Source: Agromyces sp. G08B096 (lineage in GTDB: Bacteria; Actinomycetota; Actinomycetes; Actinomycetales; Microbacteriaceae). Taken from it: a stretch of 64,000 nt of DNA. The notes beneath the pieces are model-generated. The model saw only the letters and a list, made by a program, of their open reading frames with translations. It was not told the origin of the DNA and searched no databases. The DNA lies in assembly GCF_040267705.1 (NCBI RefSeq), contig NZ_CP158374.1:2666001-2730000 (forward strand). Direction: 5' to 3'. Shown one piece after another: positions 42,117-50,250 of the stretch. Both the position numbers and the translations under genes were made by a program. The stretch's first letter is position 1. Each line of letters opens with the position of its first letter.

Positions 42117-42737
42117 TCACTCGGCGTCGACGAGCGCGGACACGACTGCGACGACGCCGTCGCCGTAGCGCTCGTCCACGGCCGCCTGGACGGTGCCGTC
42201 GTCGTAGCGAACCGTGACGACGACGTGGCCGTTCTCGAGCGTCGAGCCGAGGTACGCGTCGCCAGCGCCGGCCGCGAGGTCAGCCGAGATGGCGTCGAGA
42301 TCGCCCTCGCCGGCCGTGCCCGCGGACTCCGGGCTCTGCCACCATCCGGGCTCGGCGGCAATGGGATCGAACAGGGCCAGCGGCACCGCGTCGCGTGTGA
42401 CGGTGAAGACCTCCCCGCCCCAGGTGCCGGTGACGGCGTAGCTGCCCCACGTCCCTCCCGACATGCTCGTCGAGAGGTCGTCGGGCGGCGCCCACGTCCA
42501 GCCCTCGAGGGGCAGGCCGTCGCACTGCGGCGGCGCGGACTCGGCGACCGGGCCGAGGCAGAGCTCTGGCCGCTCGCCCTCGAGCTGGAGCACGGTGCCG
42601 ATGCCGCGGACCTCGCCGCCCGGCAGGGGCTCGGGCAGCGGCCCGGAGGCCGGCGCCCCGCCGACGGATGCGCACCCCGTGAGTGCGACGGCCACGACGA
42701 GCGCTATCGCGGCCGCGGCGGGCCGGAAGCTGGTCAT
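42117..42737 (-). CDS. Hypothetical lipoprotein
   Basis: The 206-residue protein starts with a lipoprotein signal (AIALVVAVALTGC, Cys about 22), so it should be anchored to the outer face of the membrane. The mature part has a GPVAESAPPQCDGLPLEGWTW segment with two Cys (one in ELCLGP, one in PPQCDG) common in actinobacterial secreted proteins of unknown function. I do not recognise a domain. It is convergent with the preceding gene, only 3 bp apart. Confidence 0.7.
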   Translation of the reverse strand: MTSFRPAAAAIALVVAVALTGCASVGGAPASGPLPEPLPGGEVRGIGTVLQLEGERPELCLGPVAESAPPQCDGLPLEGWTWAPPDDLSTSMSGGTWGSYAVTGTWGGEVFTVTRDAVPLALFDPIAAEPGWWQSPESAGTAGEGDLDAISADLAAGAGDAYLGSTLENGHVVVTVRYDDGTVQAAVDERYGDGVVAVVSALVDAE

Positions 42738-42798
42738 GCTCCCAGTGTCGGGCGCGGGGCATCCGCACCGCCACCCAACGTTCGACGCGAGCCGCTCG

Positions 42799-44595
42799 TC
42801 AGGCCGACTGCACGCGGTGCAGCTCGGCGTACCGGCCGCCGGCGGCGACCAGTTCGTCGTGGGATCCGATCTCGACGATGCGTCCGCGTTCGAGGACGAC
42901 GATGCGGTCGGCCGACCGGATCGTCGAGAGGCGGTGGGCGACGACGAGGGTCGTGCGCCCGGCCATCAGCCGCTCGAGCGCGCGCCTGACCTTCGCCTCG
43001 GATTCGGGGTCGAGCGCGCTGGTCGCCTCGTCGAGCAGGAGCACCCGCGGATCGCGTACGAGCGCGCGGGCGATGGAGAGTCGCTGGCGCTGGCCTCCTG
43101 AGAGGCGGGCGCCGCGTTCGCCCACCACGGTGTGCCAGCCGTCGGGCAGTGCCTCGACGATCTCGAGCGCGTTGGCGTCGCGGAGCGCGGCGAGCACGCG
43201 CTCGTCGGACACGTCGCCCAGCCCGTAGGCGATGTTCTCGCGGATGGTGCCCTCGAAGAGCACCGATTCCTGCGGCACGACCGAGACGAACCGGCGGAAC
43301 GTGCGGAGGTCCAGGTCCTCCATGTCGGTGCCGTCCAGCCGCACCCGGCCGGAGCTCGGCCGGAGGAACCCGAGGACGAGGTTCAGCAGCGTCGACTTGC
43401 CCGAACCCGACGAGCCGACGAACGCGACCGTCTCGCCCGGGCGGATGGTGAGGTCGACGCCGTCGAGGGCCGGTCCGTCGGCGTCGGGGTAGCGGTAGCC
43501 GACGGCTTCGAGCGCGAGCTCGCCGGCGACGCGGTCCACCCGGCGCTTGCCCTCGTTGTGCTCGAGGTCGGGTTCCTGCATCACCTCGGCGATGGAGCGC
43601 ACGGATTCGGTGCCGCGGGCGACGACGGGCAGCAGCATGAGGAGGTTCGTGGCGCTGCCCGTGAGCAGCGTGAAGTACGACGAGAGGAGCACCACCTGGC
43701 CCGGCGTGATGGGCAGCCAGCCCGACACCGAGACCCAGGCGGCGAGGACGAGGCATCCGACCGTCAGCAGTTGCAGGCTGACCCACGACAGCGACGCGAA
43801 GCTGCCGTTCATCACGTCGAGGCGGAGGCCGGCGCTGCGCACGCCCTCCGCGCCGACGGCCACTCGGCTGACGGCCGTCTGCTCGAGGCCGTGCGCCCTC
43901 GTGATGGGCATGAGCGTCGCCATCTCGCCGACGCGGGCGGAGAACTGCTCGACCTCGCGCCGGAATGTCTCGTTCCGCTCGCGGCTGCGCTGGTTCAGGA
44001 TGGCGCGGAGCAGCACGGCGAGCGGGATGGCGAGGGCGTACACGGGCAGGAATGCGGGCACGTTGATCGCCGTCATGACGATGGCGCCGAGCGCGACCAT
44101 CGTCGCCGAGAGCAGCGGGTGCGAGACCTGCTGGAGCATGACCTCGACGTTCTCGACGTCGCGAACGACCTTGGTCTGCACGATCGCCGAATTGGCCCGG
44201 GTGTGGAAGCCGATCGAGAGCGACTGCAGCCGTGCAGCCAGTGCGTTGCGGAGATCGGCGCCGATGGAGCGGACCGTGCCCATGAAGAGGCGCGTGTACA
44301 TGACGTGGTTCGGGTAGTTCTGCAGCAGCGCGACGACCGCGATGCCCGCCCAGAGCCAGAGCGTCGTGAGGGGGCCGCCGGCGACGACGACGTCGATGAT
44401 GGCGGAGGTGACGACCGGCAGCAGCCAGAGCGGGGTGTCTTTGAGGGCGAAGAAGGCGACGGCCGCCGTCACCCGCCCGCGGCGGAGACCGAGGAGCCGC
44501 AGCACGGAGCGGCCGGGGTGCCGGCCATCGACGGCGCCTTCGACCGCGTCACGGGGGATCTGATGGGAAAGCGCTTGCCGAGTCATCCCGACCAT
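42799..44595 (-). CDS. ABC-type exporter, fused membrane and ATPase domains
   Basis: The 598-residue half-transporter has six membrane helices (about residues 40-310) and a C-terminal ATPase with Walker A FVGSSGSGKSTLLN, Q-loop VVPQESVLFEG, signature LSGGQRQR, Walker B RVLLLDEATSALD and H-loop VVAHRLST. It would act as a homodimer or with an unlinked partner to export lipid, drug or peptide substrates. The start is uncertain: ATG 44595 (MVGM) or ATG 44586. A LacI-type palindrome (44564-44579) falls inside codons 6-11 of the longer reading. Confidence 0.92.
   Translation of the reverse strand: MVGMTRQALSHQIPRDAVEGAVDGRHPGRSVLRLLGLRRGRVTAAVAFFALKDTPLWLLPVVTSAIIDVVVAGGPLTTLWLWAGIAVVALLQNYPNHVMYTRLFMGTVRSIGADLRNALAARLQSLSIGFHTRANSAIVQTKVVRDVENVEVMLQQVSHPLLSATMVALGAIVMTAINVPAFLPVYALAIPLAVLLRAILNQRSRERNETFRREVEQFSARVGEMATLMPITRAHGLEQTAVSRVAVGAEGVRSAGLRLDVMNGSFASLSWVSLQLLTVGCLVLAAWVSVSGWLPITPGQVVLLSSYFTLLTGSATNLLMLLPVVARGTESVRSIAEVMQEPDLEHNEGKRRVDRVAGELALEAVGYRYPDADGPALDGVDLTIRPGETVAFVGSSGSGKSTLLNLVLGFLRPSSGRVRLDGTDMEDLDLRTFRRFVSVVPQESVLFEGTIRENIAYGLGDVSDERVLAALRDANALEIVEALPDGWHTVVGERGARLSGGQRQRLSIARALVRDPRVLLLDEATSALDPESEAKVRRALERLMAGRTTLVVAHRLSTIRSADRIVVLERGRIVEIGSHDELVAAGGRYAELHRVQSA
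44564..44579. promoter_or_regulatory. LacI-type palindrome overlapping the start of the ABC exporter gene
   Basis: TGGGAAAGCGCTTGCC matches the 23270 operator at 14 of 16 positions but lies just inside the 5' end of the exporter gene. It could repress by roadblock, act on the divergent acetyltransferase promoter, or mean that the true start is further downstream. Confidence 0.45.
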
Positions 44596-44633
44596 TCTGC
44601 CCCGCGCACAGGCGCCCTCGCTACGCTGGATCG

Positions 44634-45980
44634 GTGCCGTTCGATCTTCGCAGCCTCCCCGTCGACCGTCGAACCGAGGCCGCCCTTGGTGCGCGCGGGC
44701 TCGAGTACCGCCTCGTCGACCCCGCCGACCGCGCGGGGCTCGACGCCTGGTCGCAGGCCGACAACCGCGGGTTCCACCACGCGAGGCCCCGCGAATCCGA
44801 TCTCGAGCACGAGCGGCGCATCTTCGCCGAGCGCCGCGTGCACGGCGTCTACGACCCCACGGCCGCCGAGCCCGAGCTGCCCGTCGCGACGATCTCGAGC
44901 TGGCCCACCGGACTCAGCGTGCCCGGCGGGCGCAGCGTCGACGCCTGGGCCGTGAGCTCGGTGACCGTCGCCCCGACGCACCGCCGCAAAGGCATCGCCC
45001 GCGCGCTCATGGAGGCGGAGCTGCGCAGCGCCGTCGACGCGGGCGCCGCCCTCGCCATGCTCACCGCGACGGAGGCGACCATCTACGGACGCTTCGGCTT
45101 CTCGCCGGCGGCGCGGTCGGCGACGGTCGTCGTCGACCGCCGCCGGGCGGCATGGGCCGGGCCGGATGCCCCTGGCCGGGTCCACCTCGTCGACCCGCGC
45201 TCGCTCCGCGACGCTGCCCCGCAGATCGCCCGCCGCGCGGTCGCCCGCACCCCCGGCGAGATCGACCGCTGGGCGGGGCTGCTCGACCGGGTGCTCGGCG
45301 TCACCGACCCCGAGTCCGAGGGTGCCAGGCGCACGCGGGCCATCCGGTACGACGATGAGCACGGCGAGCCGCAGGGCTTCGCGACCTACCGCATCGTGCG
45401 CGAGCCCGACCGGCCCGGTGTGCTCGAGTTCGACTTCCTGGCCGCGGCGACCGACGACGCCGAACGCGCGCTCTGGCGCACGCTCATCGAGGTCGACTTC
45501 ATCACCGAGGTCCGCGGGCACCTGCGCTCGGTCGACGAACCCCTCCCGTGGCTCCTCGAGGATCCGCGCGCGGTGCGCTTCGAGGAGCTCGTCGACCACC
45601 TGTGGGTGCGGGTGCTCGACCCCGTCGCGGCGCTCGGCGCCCGCCGGTTCGGCGTCGGCGGGTCGCTCACGCTCGAGGTCGACGATCCCCTGGGCCACGC
45701 GCAGGGCACGTTCGAGCTCGAGGTGTCGGGCAGCGGTCGCGCCGAGGTGCGCCGCGTCGAGCAGGCGGATGCCGCGCGCGCCGCCGCCTCCCGGCGGAGC
45801 CGCCAGGCCGGCGGCCTGAAGCTCGGCGTCCGCGAGCTCGGATCGATCCTCCTCGGCGACGTGCGGGCCACGACACTCGCGCGCGCCGGCCGGATCACCG
45901 AGACCGGAAGCGGCGCACTCGAACTCGCCGACCGGATGTTCGCCGCGTCGCGGGCGCCGCAGCTGAGCGTCTGGTTCTAG
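44634..45980 (+). CDS. Eis-like GNAT N-acetyltransferase
   Basis: The 448-residue protein has the three-part Eis layout: an N-terminal GNAT domain (about 20-150) with the acetyl-CoA loop VAPTHRRKGIARALMEAEL, a second GNAT-like domain (about 160-300) and a C-terminal sterol-carrier-like domain (about 300-448, HLWVRVLDPVAALGARRF). TATEATIYGRFGFSPAA carries the typical Tyr. The chain ends in an aromatic residue with free carboxylate (VWF), as in Eis, where it is the catalytic base. Eis enzymes acetylate aminoglycosides or lysines; the physiological substrate here is unknown. GTG 44634 is 38 bp from the divergent exporter start. Confidence 0.88.
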   Translation: MPFDLRSLPVDRRTEAALGARGLEYRLVDPADRAGLDAWSQADNRGFHHARPRESDLEHERRIFAERRVHGVYDPTAAEPELPVATISSWPTGLSVPGGRSVDAWAVSSVTVAPTHRRKGIARALMEAELRSAVDAGAALAMLTATEATIYGRFGFSPAARSATVVVDRRRAAWAGPDAPGRVHLVDPRSLRDAAPQIARRAVARTPGEIDRWAGLLDRVLGVTDPESEGARRTRAIRYDDEHGEPQGFATYRIVREPDRPGVLEFDFLAAATDDAERALWRTLIEVDFITEVRGHLRSVDEPLPWLLEDPRAVRFEELVDHLWVRVLDPVAALGARRFGVGGSLTLEVDDPLGHAQGTFELEVSGSGRAEVRRVEQADAARAAASRRSRQAGGLKLGVRELGSILLGDVRATTLARAGRITETGSGALELADRMFAASRAPQLSVWF

Positions 45981-46167
45981 GCGGGCGCCCCGGTCTCAGG
46001 GGCATCCCTGAAATGCGTGCCATGCGTCCGGGTCCGCGTGGAGGCGTACCGAGCGCCGGCGTACCGTCGCGCGCGTCCACCTCACCACCACGCACGACGC
46101 GATTCTCCCCGGCCGCTCCCTGCAGCGGCCGCGCGGCGGGCGGACCCTACGCCAAGGGAGACCGATC

Positions 46168-47760
46168 ATGCCTCACGCCGTCGCGCACAGCATCGTGCCG
46201 CAGTCCGTGCCGCACTCGAGGAGCCACGAGGGCCGCTTCGGCCGGCTCTTCGGTCGCGGCTTCACCGTCTGGGAGCCGCCGGGGGCCGACGATCTCGAGC
46301 GCGAGCTCGCGATCCAGGACTTCGCCGTGGCCGAGATGTTCGGCGACGACGCGCCGCCCGACTCCGCCACGCCCGTCGGATACACCTACCTCGGCCAGTT
46401 CGTCGACCACGACATCACGTTCGATCCGCAGTCCTCGCTGACGAGGCACAACGACCCCGACGGCCTGCAGAACTTCCGGTCGCCCCGGCTCGACCTCGAC
46501 AGCCTGTACGGCCGCGGACCCGACGATCAGCCCTACCTCTACGACCAGTCCCGTCCGCTGCACGACGGGTTCGCCGGCTTCCTCCGCATCGGCCGCGGCC
46601 AGGCGACCTCGTTCGTCGAGCCCGACCTGCAGCGCAACGCCGACGGCGTCGCGATCATCGGCGACCCGCGCAACGACGAGAACGTCATCGTGAGCCAGCT
46701 CCAGCTCGCCGTCGCGCAGCTGCACAACGCGATCCTGCAGAAACTGGCGGATGCCTCGTCCGGCCCGTCGACGCCCGGGCGGAAGCTGTTCCACGAGGCG
46801 CAGCGGATCACGGTGTGGTTCTACCAGTACGTGGTGTGGAACGATTTCGTCTCGCGCATCACCGACCCCGCGATCTTCGCCGAGGCGCTCACGATCGACG
46901 ACGACGGCGGCGACGGCACCGGGCCGCGGTACGCGGTGCGGTGGGGGCTGAAGCACGTCTACGACTGGGCCGAGAACCCGTTCATCCCCGTGGAGTTCTC
47001 CGTGGCGGCGTACCGGTTCGGGCACTCCATGATCCGGGCCGGCTACCAGCTGAACTTCCCGCTCCAGGGCGGGGTCGGGCTGGAGTTCGGCAAGCCGATC
47101 TTCGCGGTGCCGCCCGTGCCGGCCGCGCACGCCGTGACGCCCGGCCCCGCGGACCTCCGCGGCAGCCGTGCCCTCCCCGAGAAGCACACGCTGCAGTGGG
47201 ACTGGTACTTCGACTTCGCGTCGTCGGTGAAGGGCGGGCCCACCCCGTTCCCGCAGCTGGCGCACAAGATCGACACCCATCTCGCCCGCTCGGTGTTCGC
47301 GATCCCCGCCGGCCCGAATGCGACCAACCCGCTCGCCGCGCTCAACATCCGGCGCGGCTGGCGCATGGAGCTGCCGCCCGCGACCGAGGTCGCGACGGCG
47401 CTCCACATCGAGCCGCTGCCGATCGAGCACCCGATGGAGCAGTCCCTCTGGGTCTACGTGCTGAAGGAGGCGCAGACCCAGCACGACGGCGAACGACTCG
47501 GCGCCGTCGGCTCGACGCTCGTCGCGTCGGTGTTCTCCGGGCTCCTCCGGGGCGACCCGTTCTCCTACCTCAACCGCGCCCCGCACTGGACGCCGGCGCA
47601 CGAGCTCGTCGACGGCGAGCCGCTCTTCGAGAAGGTCTCCGACGTCCGCGACGCCGACCGAGGAGTGGAGCTGCGGCCCGGGTGGGAGATGGTCGACCTG
47701 CTGCACGCCGCCGGCGTGCCGGAGGACGTGCCCGCCCTCACCGCCGTCTTCGGCGGCTGA
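46168..47760 (+). CDS. Animal-type haem peroxidase (peroxidase-cyclooxygenase superfamily)
   Basis: The 530-residue protein has the bacterial 'animal haem peroxidase' signature: distal His81 next to Asp80 in YLGQFVDHDITFD (haem ester-forming and proton-transfer pair), NFRSPRLDLDSLYGRGP, the Arg/Glu-helix region RNDENVIVSQLQLAVAQLHN, and proximal His in AAYRFGHSMIRAGYQL. It should oxidise halides or phenols with H2O2. No signal peptide is visible, so an intracellular or non-classically exported location is likely. ATG 46168 follows AAGGGAG. A 187-bp leader precedes it without a gene, and a 7-bp tandem repeat begins directly after the stop codon. Confidence 0.9.
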   Translation: MPHAVAHSIVPQSVPHSRSHEGRFGRLFGRGFTVWEPPGADDLERELAIQDFAVAEMFGDDAPPDSATPVGYTYLGQFVDHDITFDPQSSLTRHNDPDGLQNFRSPRLDLDSLYGRGPDDQPYLYDQSRPLHDGFAGFLRIGRGQATSFVEPDLQRNADGVAIIGDPRNDENVIVSQLQLAVAQLHNAILQKLADASSGPSTPGRKLFHEAQRITVWFYQYVVWNDFVSRITDPAIFAEALTIDDDGGDGTGPRYAVRWGLKHVYDWAENPFIPVEFSVAAYRFGHSMIRAGYQLNFPLQGGVGLEFGKPIFAVPPVPAAHAVTPGPADLRGSRALPEKHTLQWDWYFDFASSVKGGPTPFPQLAHKIDTHLARSVFAIPAGPNATNPLAALNIRRGWRMELPPATEVATALHIEPLPIEHPMEQSLWVYVLKEAQTQHDGERLGAVGSTLVASVFSGLLRGDPFSYLNRAPHWTPAHELVDGEPLFEKVSDVRDADRGVELRPGWEMVDLLHAAGVPEDVPALTAVFGG

Positions 47761-47837
47761 GACGCGGGACGCGGGACGCGAGACGCGAGACGCGCGACGC
47801 GCGACGCGCGACGCGGGACGCGGGACGCGGGACGCGC
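47761..47837. repeat. Eleven tandem copies of a 7-bp repeat (GACGCGN)
   Basis: From the base after the peroxidase stop, GACGCG plus one variable base repeats 11 times without interruption; the seventh base reads G,G,A,A,C,C,C,G,G,G,C. It lies between two convergent genes. Copy number of such arrays is often variable between strains. Confidence 0.9.
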
Positions 47838-47869
47838 GCAGCGGACGGGGCCCGGGGCCCGCCCGCTGC
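47838..47869. terminator. GC-rich hairpin between convergent peroxidase and AI-2E-type genes
   Basis: GCAGCGG (47838-47844) pairs with CCGCTGC (47863-47869), with further G/C pairing inside (CGGGG against CCCG). It is placed to terminate both transcripts. Confidence 0.5.
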
Positions 47870-47885
47870 CGCGTGCCGCCGGGCG

Positions 47886-49016
47886 CTAGATCGAGTCCTG
47901 CCGGGGGAAGACGACCTTCTCCATGATGGTGATGAGCGAGGCCGCCACGGGAATCGCGACGAGCGCGCCCAGCACGCCGCCGAGCGTGCCGCCCGCGACG
48001 GCCGCGATGACGACCAGCGCACCGGGAACGGCGACCGCGCGGTTCATGATCCGCGGGCTCAGGACGTAGGCCTCGACCTGCATGTAGATGAGGTAGTAGA
48101 TCGCCGCCGCGAGCACCGTCGCGGGCGACGCCGCGAAGCACACGAGCGAGATGATGACGGCGCCGGTCAGGGTTCCGACGAGTGGCACGAGGGAGCACAG
48201 GAAGGCGACGAAGGCGAGCAGGATCGGCGCCGGCGCACCGATGATCGACAGGTAGACGAGGCTCAGCACGCCGTTGATCGCGCCGAGCGAGACCTGGCCG
48301 ATGACGTAGCGTCCGACCGACCCCGTGATCTCGTTCGACACCTCGCGGAACTTGCCCCGCGAGCTCGCGGGCACGAATCGCGTCGCGTACCGCTTCATCG
48401 AGTCGAGCGAGGCGAGGAAGTACAGGGTGAGGATGAGCACGATCGTCGCGCCGGTGAAGCCGCCCGCGATGCCGACGCCGACGGCGAGCAGGCCGCCGCC
48501 GAGCGAGCCCAGGTTCTCGGGGTCGGCGAGCCAGTCGCCGGCAGCCGTCAGCGCCTCGTCGATCGCGTCGCCCGTGCCGGTCATCGAGTTCAGCCAGCCG
48601 ACGAAGTCGCTGTGGCGCACGTTGTCGACGATGTCGGGCCAGTCCTGCACGATGTTCGTGGTCTGCTCGATGACGATCGGCACGATGGTCGCGATGAGTC
48701 CGACGAAGAGACCGATGACGACGACGAACACCAGCAGGATGGCGAGCCACCTCGGCATGTCGCGCCGCTGGAGCCAGCTCACGACCGGGTCGAGCCCGAG
48801 CGCGAGGAACAGCGCCAGCGCGACGTAGAGGATCACGGTGCCGAGCTGGCCGACGATCCCGCCGAGCAGCAGCGCGAGCAGCACCCCGAGCGCGCCCACG
48901 AACCCGATCCGGAACGCCCGGATCTTCACCTCGGGCCCGCGCGAATCGGCCTCGCCCGTGACCTCGGCCGCGGGCGGCGGTTCGACCCGCAGCCGGCGCT
49001 TCATCCGTATCGCCAT
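47886..49016 (-). CDS. AI-2E/PerM-family membrane protein
   Basis: The 376-residue protein has about seven to eight membrane helices and the family pattern: LGTVILYVALALFLALGLDPVVSWL, LAILLVFVVVIGLFVGLIATIVPIV, a large soluble loop (about 125-180), then YFLASLDSMKRYATRFVP and AIPVAASLITIMEKVVFP at the C-terminus. Members include a reported AI-2 exporter and Na+/H+-type transporters; substrate assignment is not possible. ATG at 49014-49016. It sits 9 bp after the kinase gene and may be co-transcribed with it. Confidence 0.9.
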   Translation of the reverse strand: MAIRMKRRLRVEPPPAAEVTGEADSRGPEVKIRAFRIGFVGALGVLLALLLGGIVGQLGTVILYVALALFLALGLDPVVSWLQRRDMPRWLAILLVFVVVIGLFVGLIATIVPIVIEQTTNIVQDWPDIVDNVRHSDFVGWLNSMTGTGDAIDEALTAAGDWLADPENLGSLGGGLLAVGVGIAGGFTGATIVLILTLYFLASLDSMKRYATRFVPASSRGKFREVSNEITGSVGRYVIGQVSLGAINGVLSLVYLSIIGAPAPILLAFVAFLCSLVPLVGTLTGAVIISLVCFAASPATVLAAAIYYLIYMQVEAYVLSPRIMNRAVAVPGALVVIAAVAGGTLGGVLGALVAIPVAASLITIMEKVVFPRQDSI

Positions 49017-49025
49017 GGCTCGACG

Positions 49026-50108
49026 CTAGCCGCGGGTGCCGCCGAAGGGCCAGAGCGACCCGCGGCGACGGGCCGACCCGCCCCGCGCCGCGCTCCCCCG
49101 CCTGGGGCCGGAGGCCGCGGCCATGTCGTGGATCGACTCGCGCATGATGGCCGCCACGTCGTGCGCGGTGGGCCTCGCGTCGGGGTCGTCGGCCGTCATC
49201 GCGGCGATCAGGTCCTGCCAGTCCTCGGGCAGCTCCTCGGGGATCGTCGGCGGCCGGTGCAGTCGCGCGAGCGCCGCCTCGATGGGCGTGCCGGAGTACT
49301 CCCGCTCGCCGCTGAACGCCTCGAGCATGACGAGCCCGAGCGAGTAGACGTCGCTCGCCGGGCCGGCTTCGGCGCCGCGCGCCTGCTCGGGAGAGATGTA
49401 GGCGGCGGTGCCCATGATCGAGCCGTCGCCGGTGAGCCGGGTGCCGTCGATGAACTGGGCGACGCCGAAGTCGGCGAGCTTCGCGGTGAGCGTGTACCCG
49501 TAGGCGGGCTCGTCGCTCAGCAGGATGTTCTCGGGCTTGACGTCGCGGTGCACGACCGAGCGGGTGTGGATGTACGCGAGCGCGTCGGCGATCTGGGCGC
49601 CGACGTCGGCGACCTGTCGCGGCTTCAGCGGCCCGCGGGCGAGCCGCTGGGCGAGGGAGCGCCCGCGGACGAGCTCCATCACGATGAACCGGCGCCCCGC
49701 CTCCTCAGGGCCGAGGAAGCCGGCGTCGTAGATGCCGACCAGGCCGAGGTGCGTGAGGTCGCCGAGCAGCTGGATCTCGCGCTCGCGGCGAAGCCGGTCG
49801 GCGGGCGTGTCCTGCTCCGCGCGGAACAGCTTGACCGCGACGTCGCGGCCGAGCTGGGTGTCGGTGGCGAGGTAGACGTCGGCCATGCCGCCGGCGCCGA
49901 TGAGCTCGCGGATCGCGTAGCGCCCGACGAACGTGGGGACGGGCTGTGTGATCGGCGTCGTGAGCGGCGCCAACGGGGTGTCGGTGCGGCCGAAGCCCGC
50001 GGGAACGTCGCCGGGGAGACCGCCGGAGATCGTCGGCCCCTCGCCGGCGAGGTCGCCGGAGCGGACGGGGGGCGGGTCGGCGAACCCCTGCGTGGCGATG
50101 TCGGTCAT
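49026..50108 (-). CDS. Serine/threonine protein kinase (soluble, PknB-like catalytic domain)
   Basis: The 360-residue protein has a 60-residue Pro/Gly/Thr-rich head, then a Hanks-type kinase domain (about 63-315): Gly loop GAGGMADVYLA (71-81), Lys93 in VAVKLF, Glu in REREIQLL, HRDVKPEN (187-194), DFG (213-215), GTAAYISPEQA and ASDVYSLGLVMLEA. All catalytic residues are present. No transmembrane or PASTA segment is seen; a basic Arg/Gly-rich tail of about 30 residues closes the chain. ATG 50108 was chosen because GGAGGCTCC lies just upstream. A regulatory partner is not apparent from the neighbours. Confidence 0.93.
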   Translation of the reverse strand: MTDIATQGFADPPPVRSGDLAGEGPTISGGLPGDVPAGFGRTDTPLAPLTTPITQPVPTFVGRYAIRELIGAGGMADVYLATDTQLGRDVAVKLFRAEQDTPADRLRREREIQLLGDLTHLGLVGIYDAGFLGPEEAGRRFIVMELVRGRSLAQRLARGPLKPRQVADVGAQIADALAYIHTRSVVHRDVKPENILLSDEPAYGYTLTAKLADFGVAQFIDGTRLTGDGSIMGTAAYISPEQARGAEAGPASDVYSLGLVMLEAFSGEREYSGTPIEAALARLHRPPTIPEELPEDWQDLIAAMTADDPDARPTAHDVAAIMRESIHDMAAASGPRRGSAARGGSARRRGSLWPFGGTRG

Positions 50109-50250
50109 GGAGCCTCCTGGGTCGAACTCCGGGGTCTCGCCCGGCCGGCGCGCATCGAGTCCCATGCGATGTCACCAGCGTACGGAGCGGAACCGCTTCA
50201 GGCAGGGGCCTTGCGTTCCGCGCCTCGACCTGCAAGGGCGGGCGAACGTC

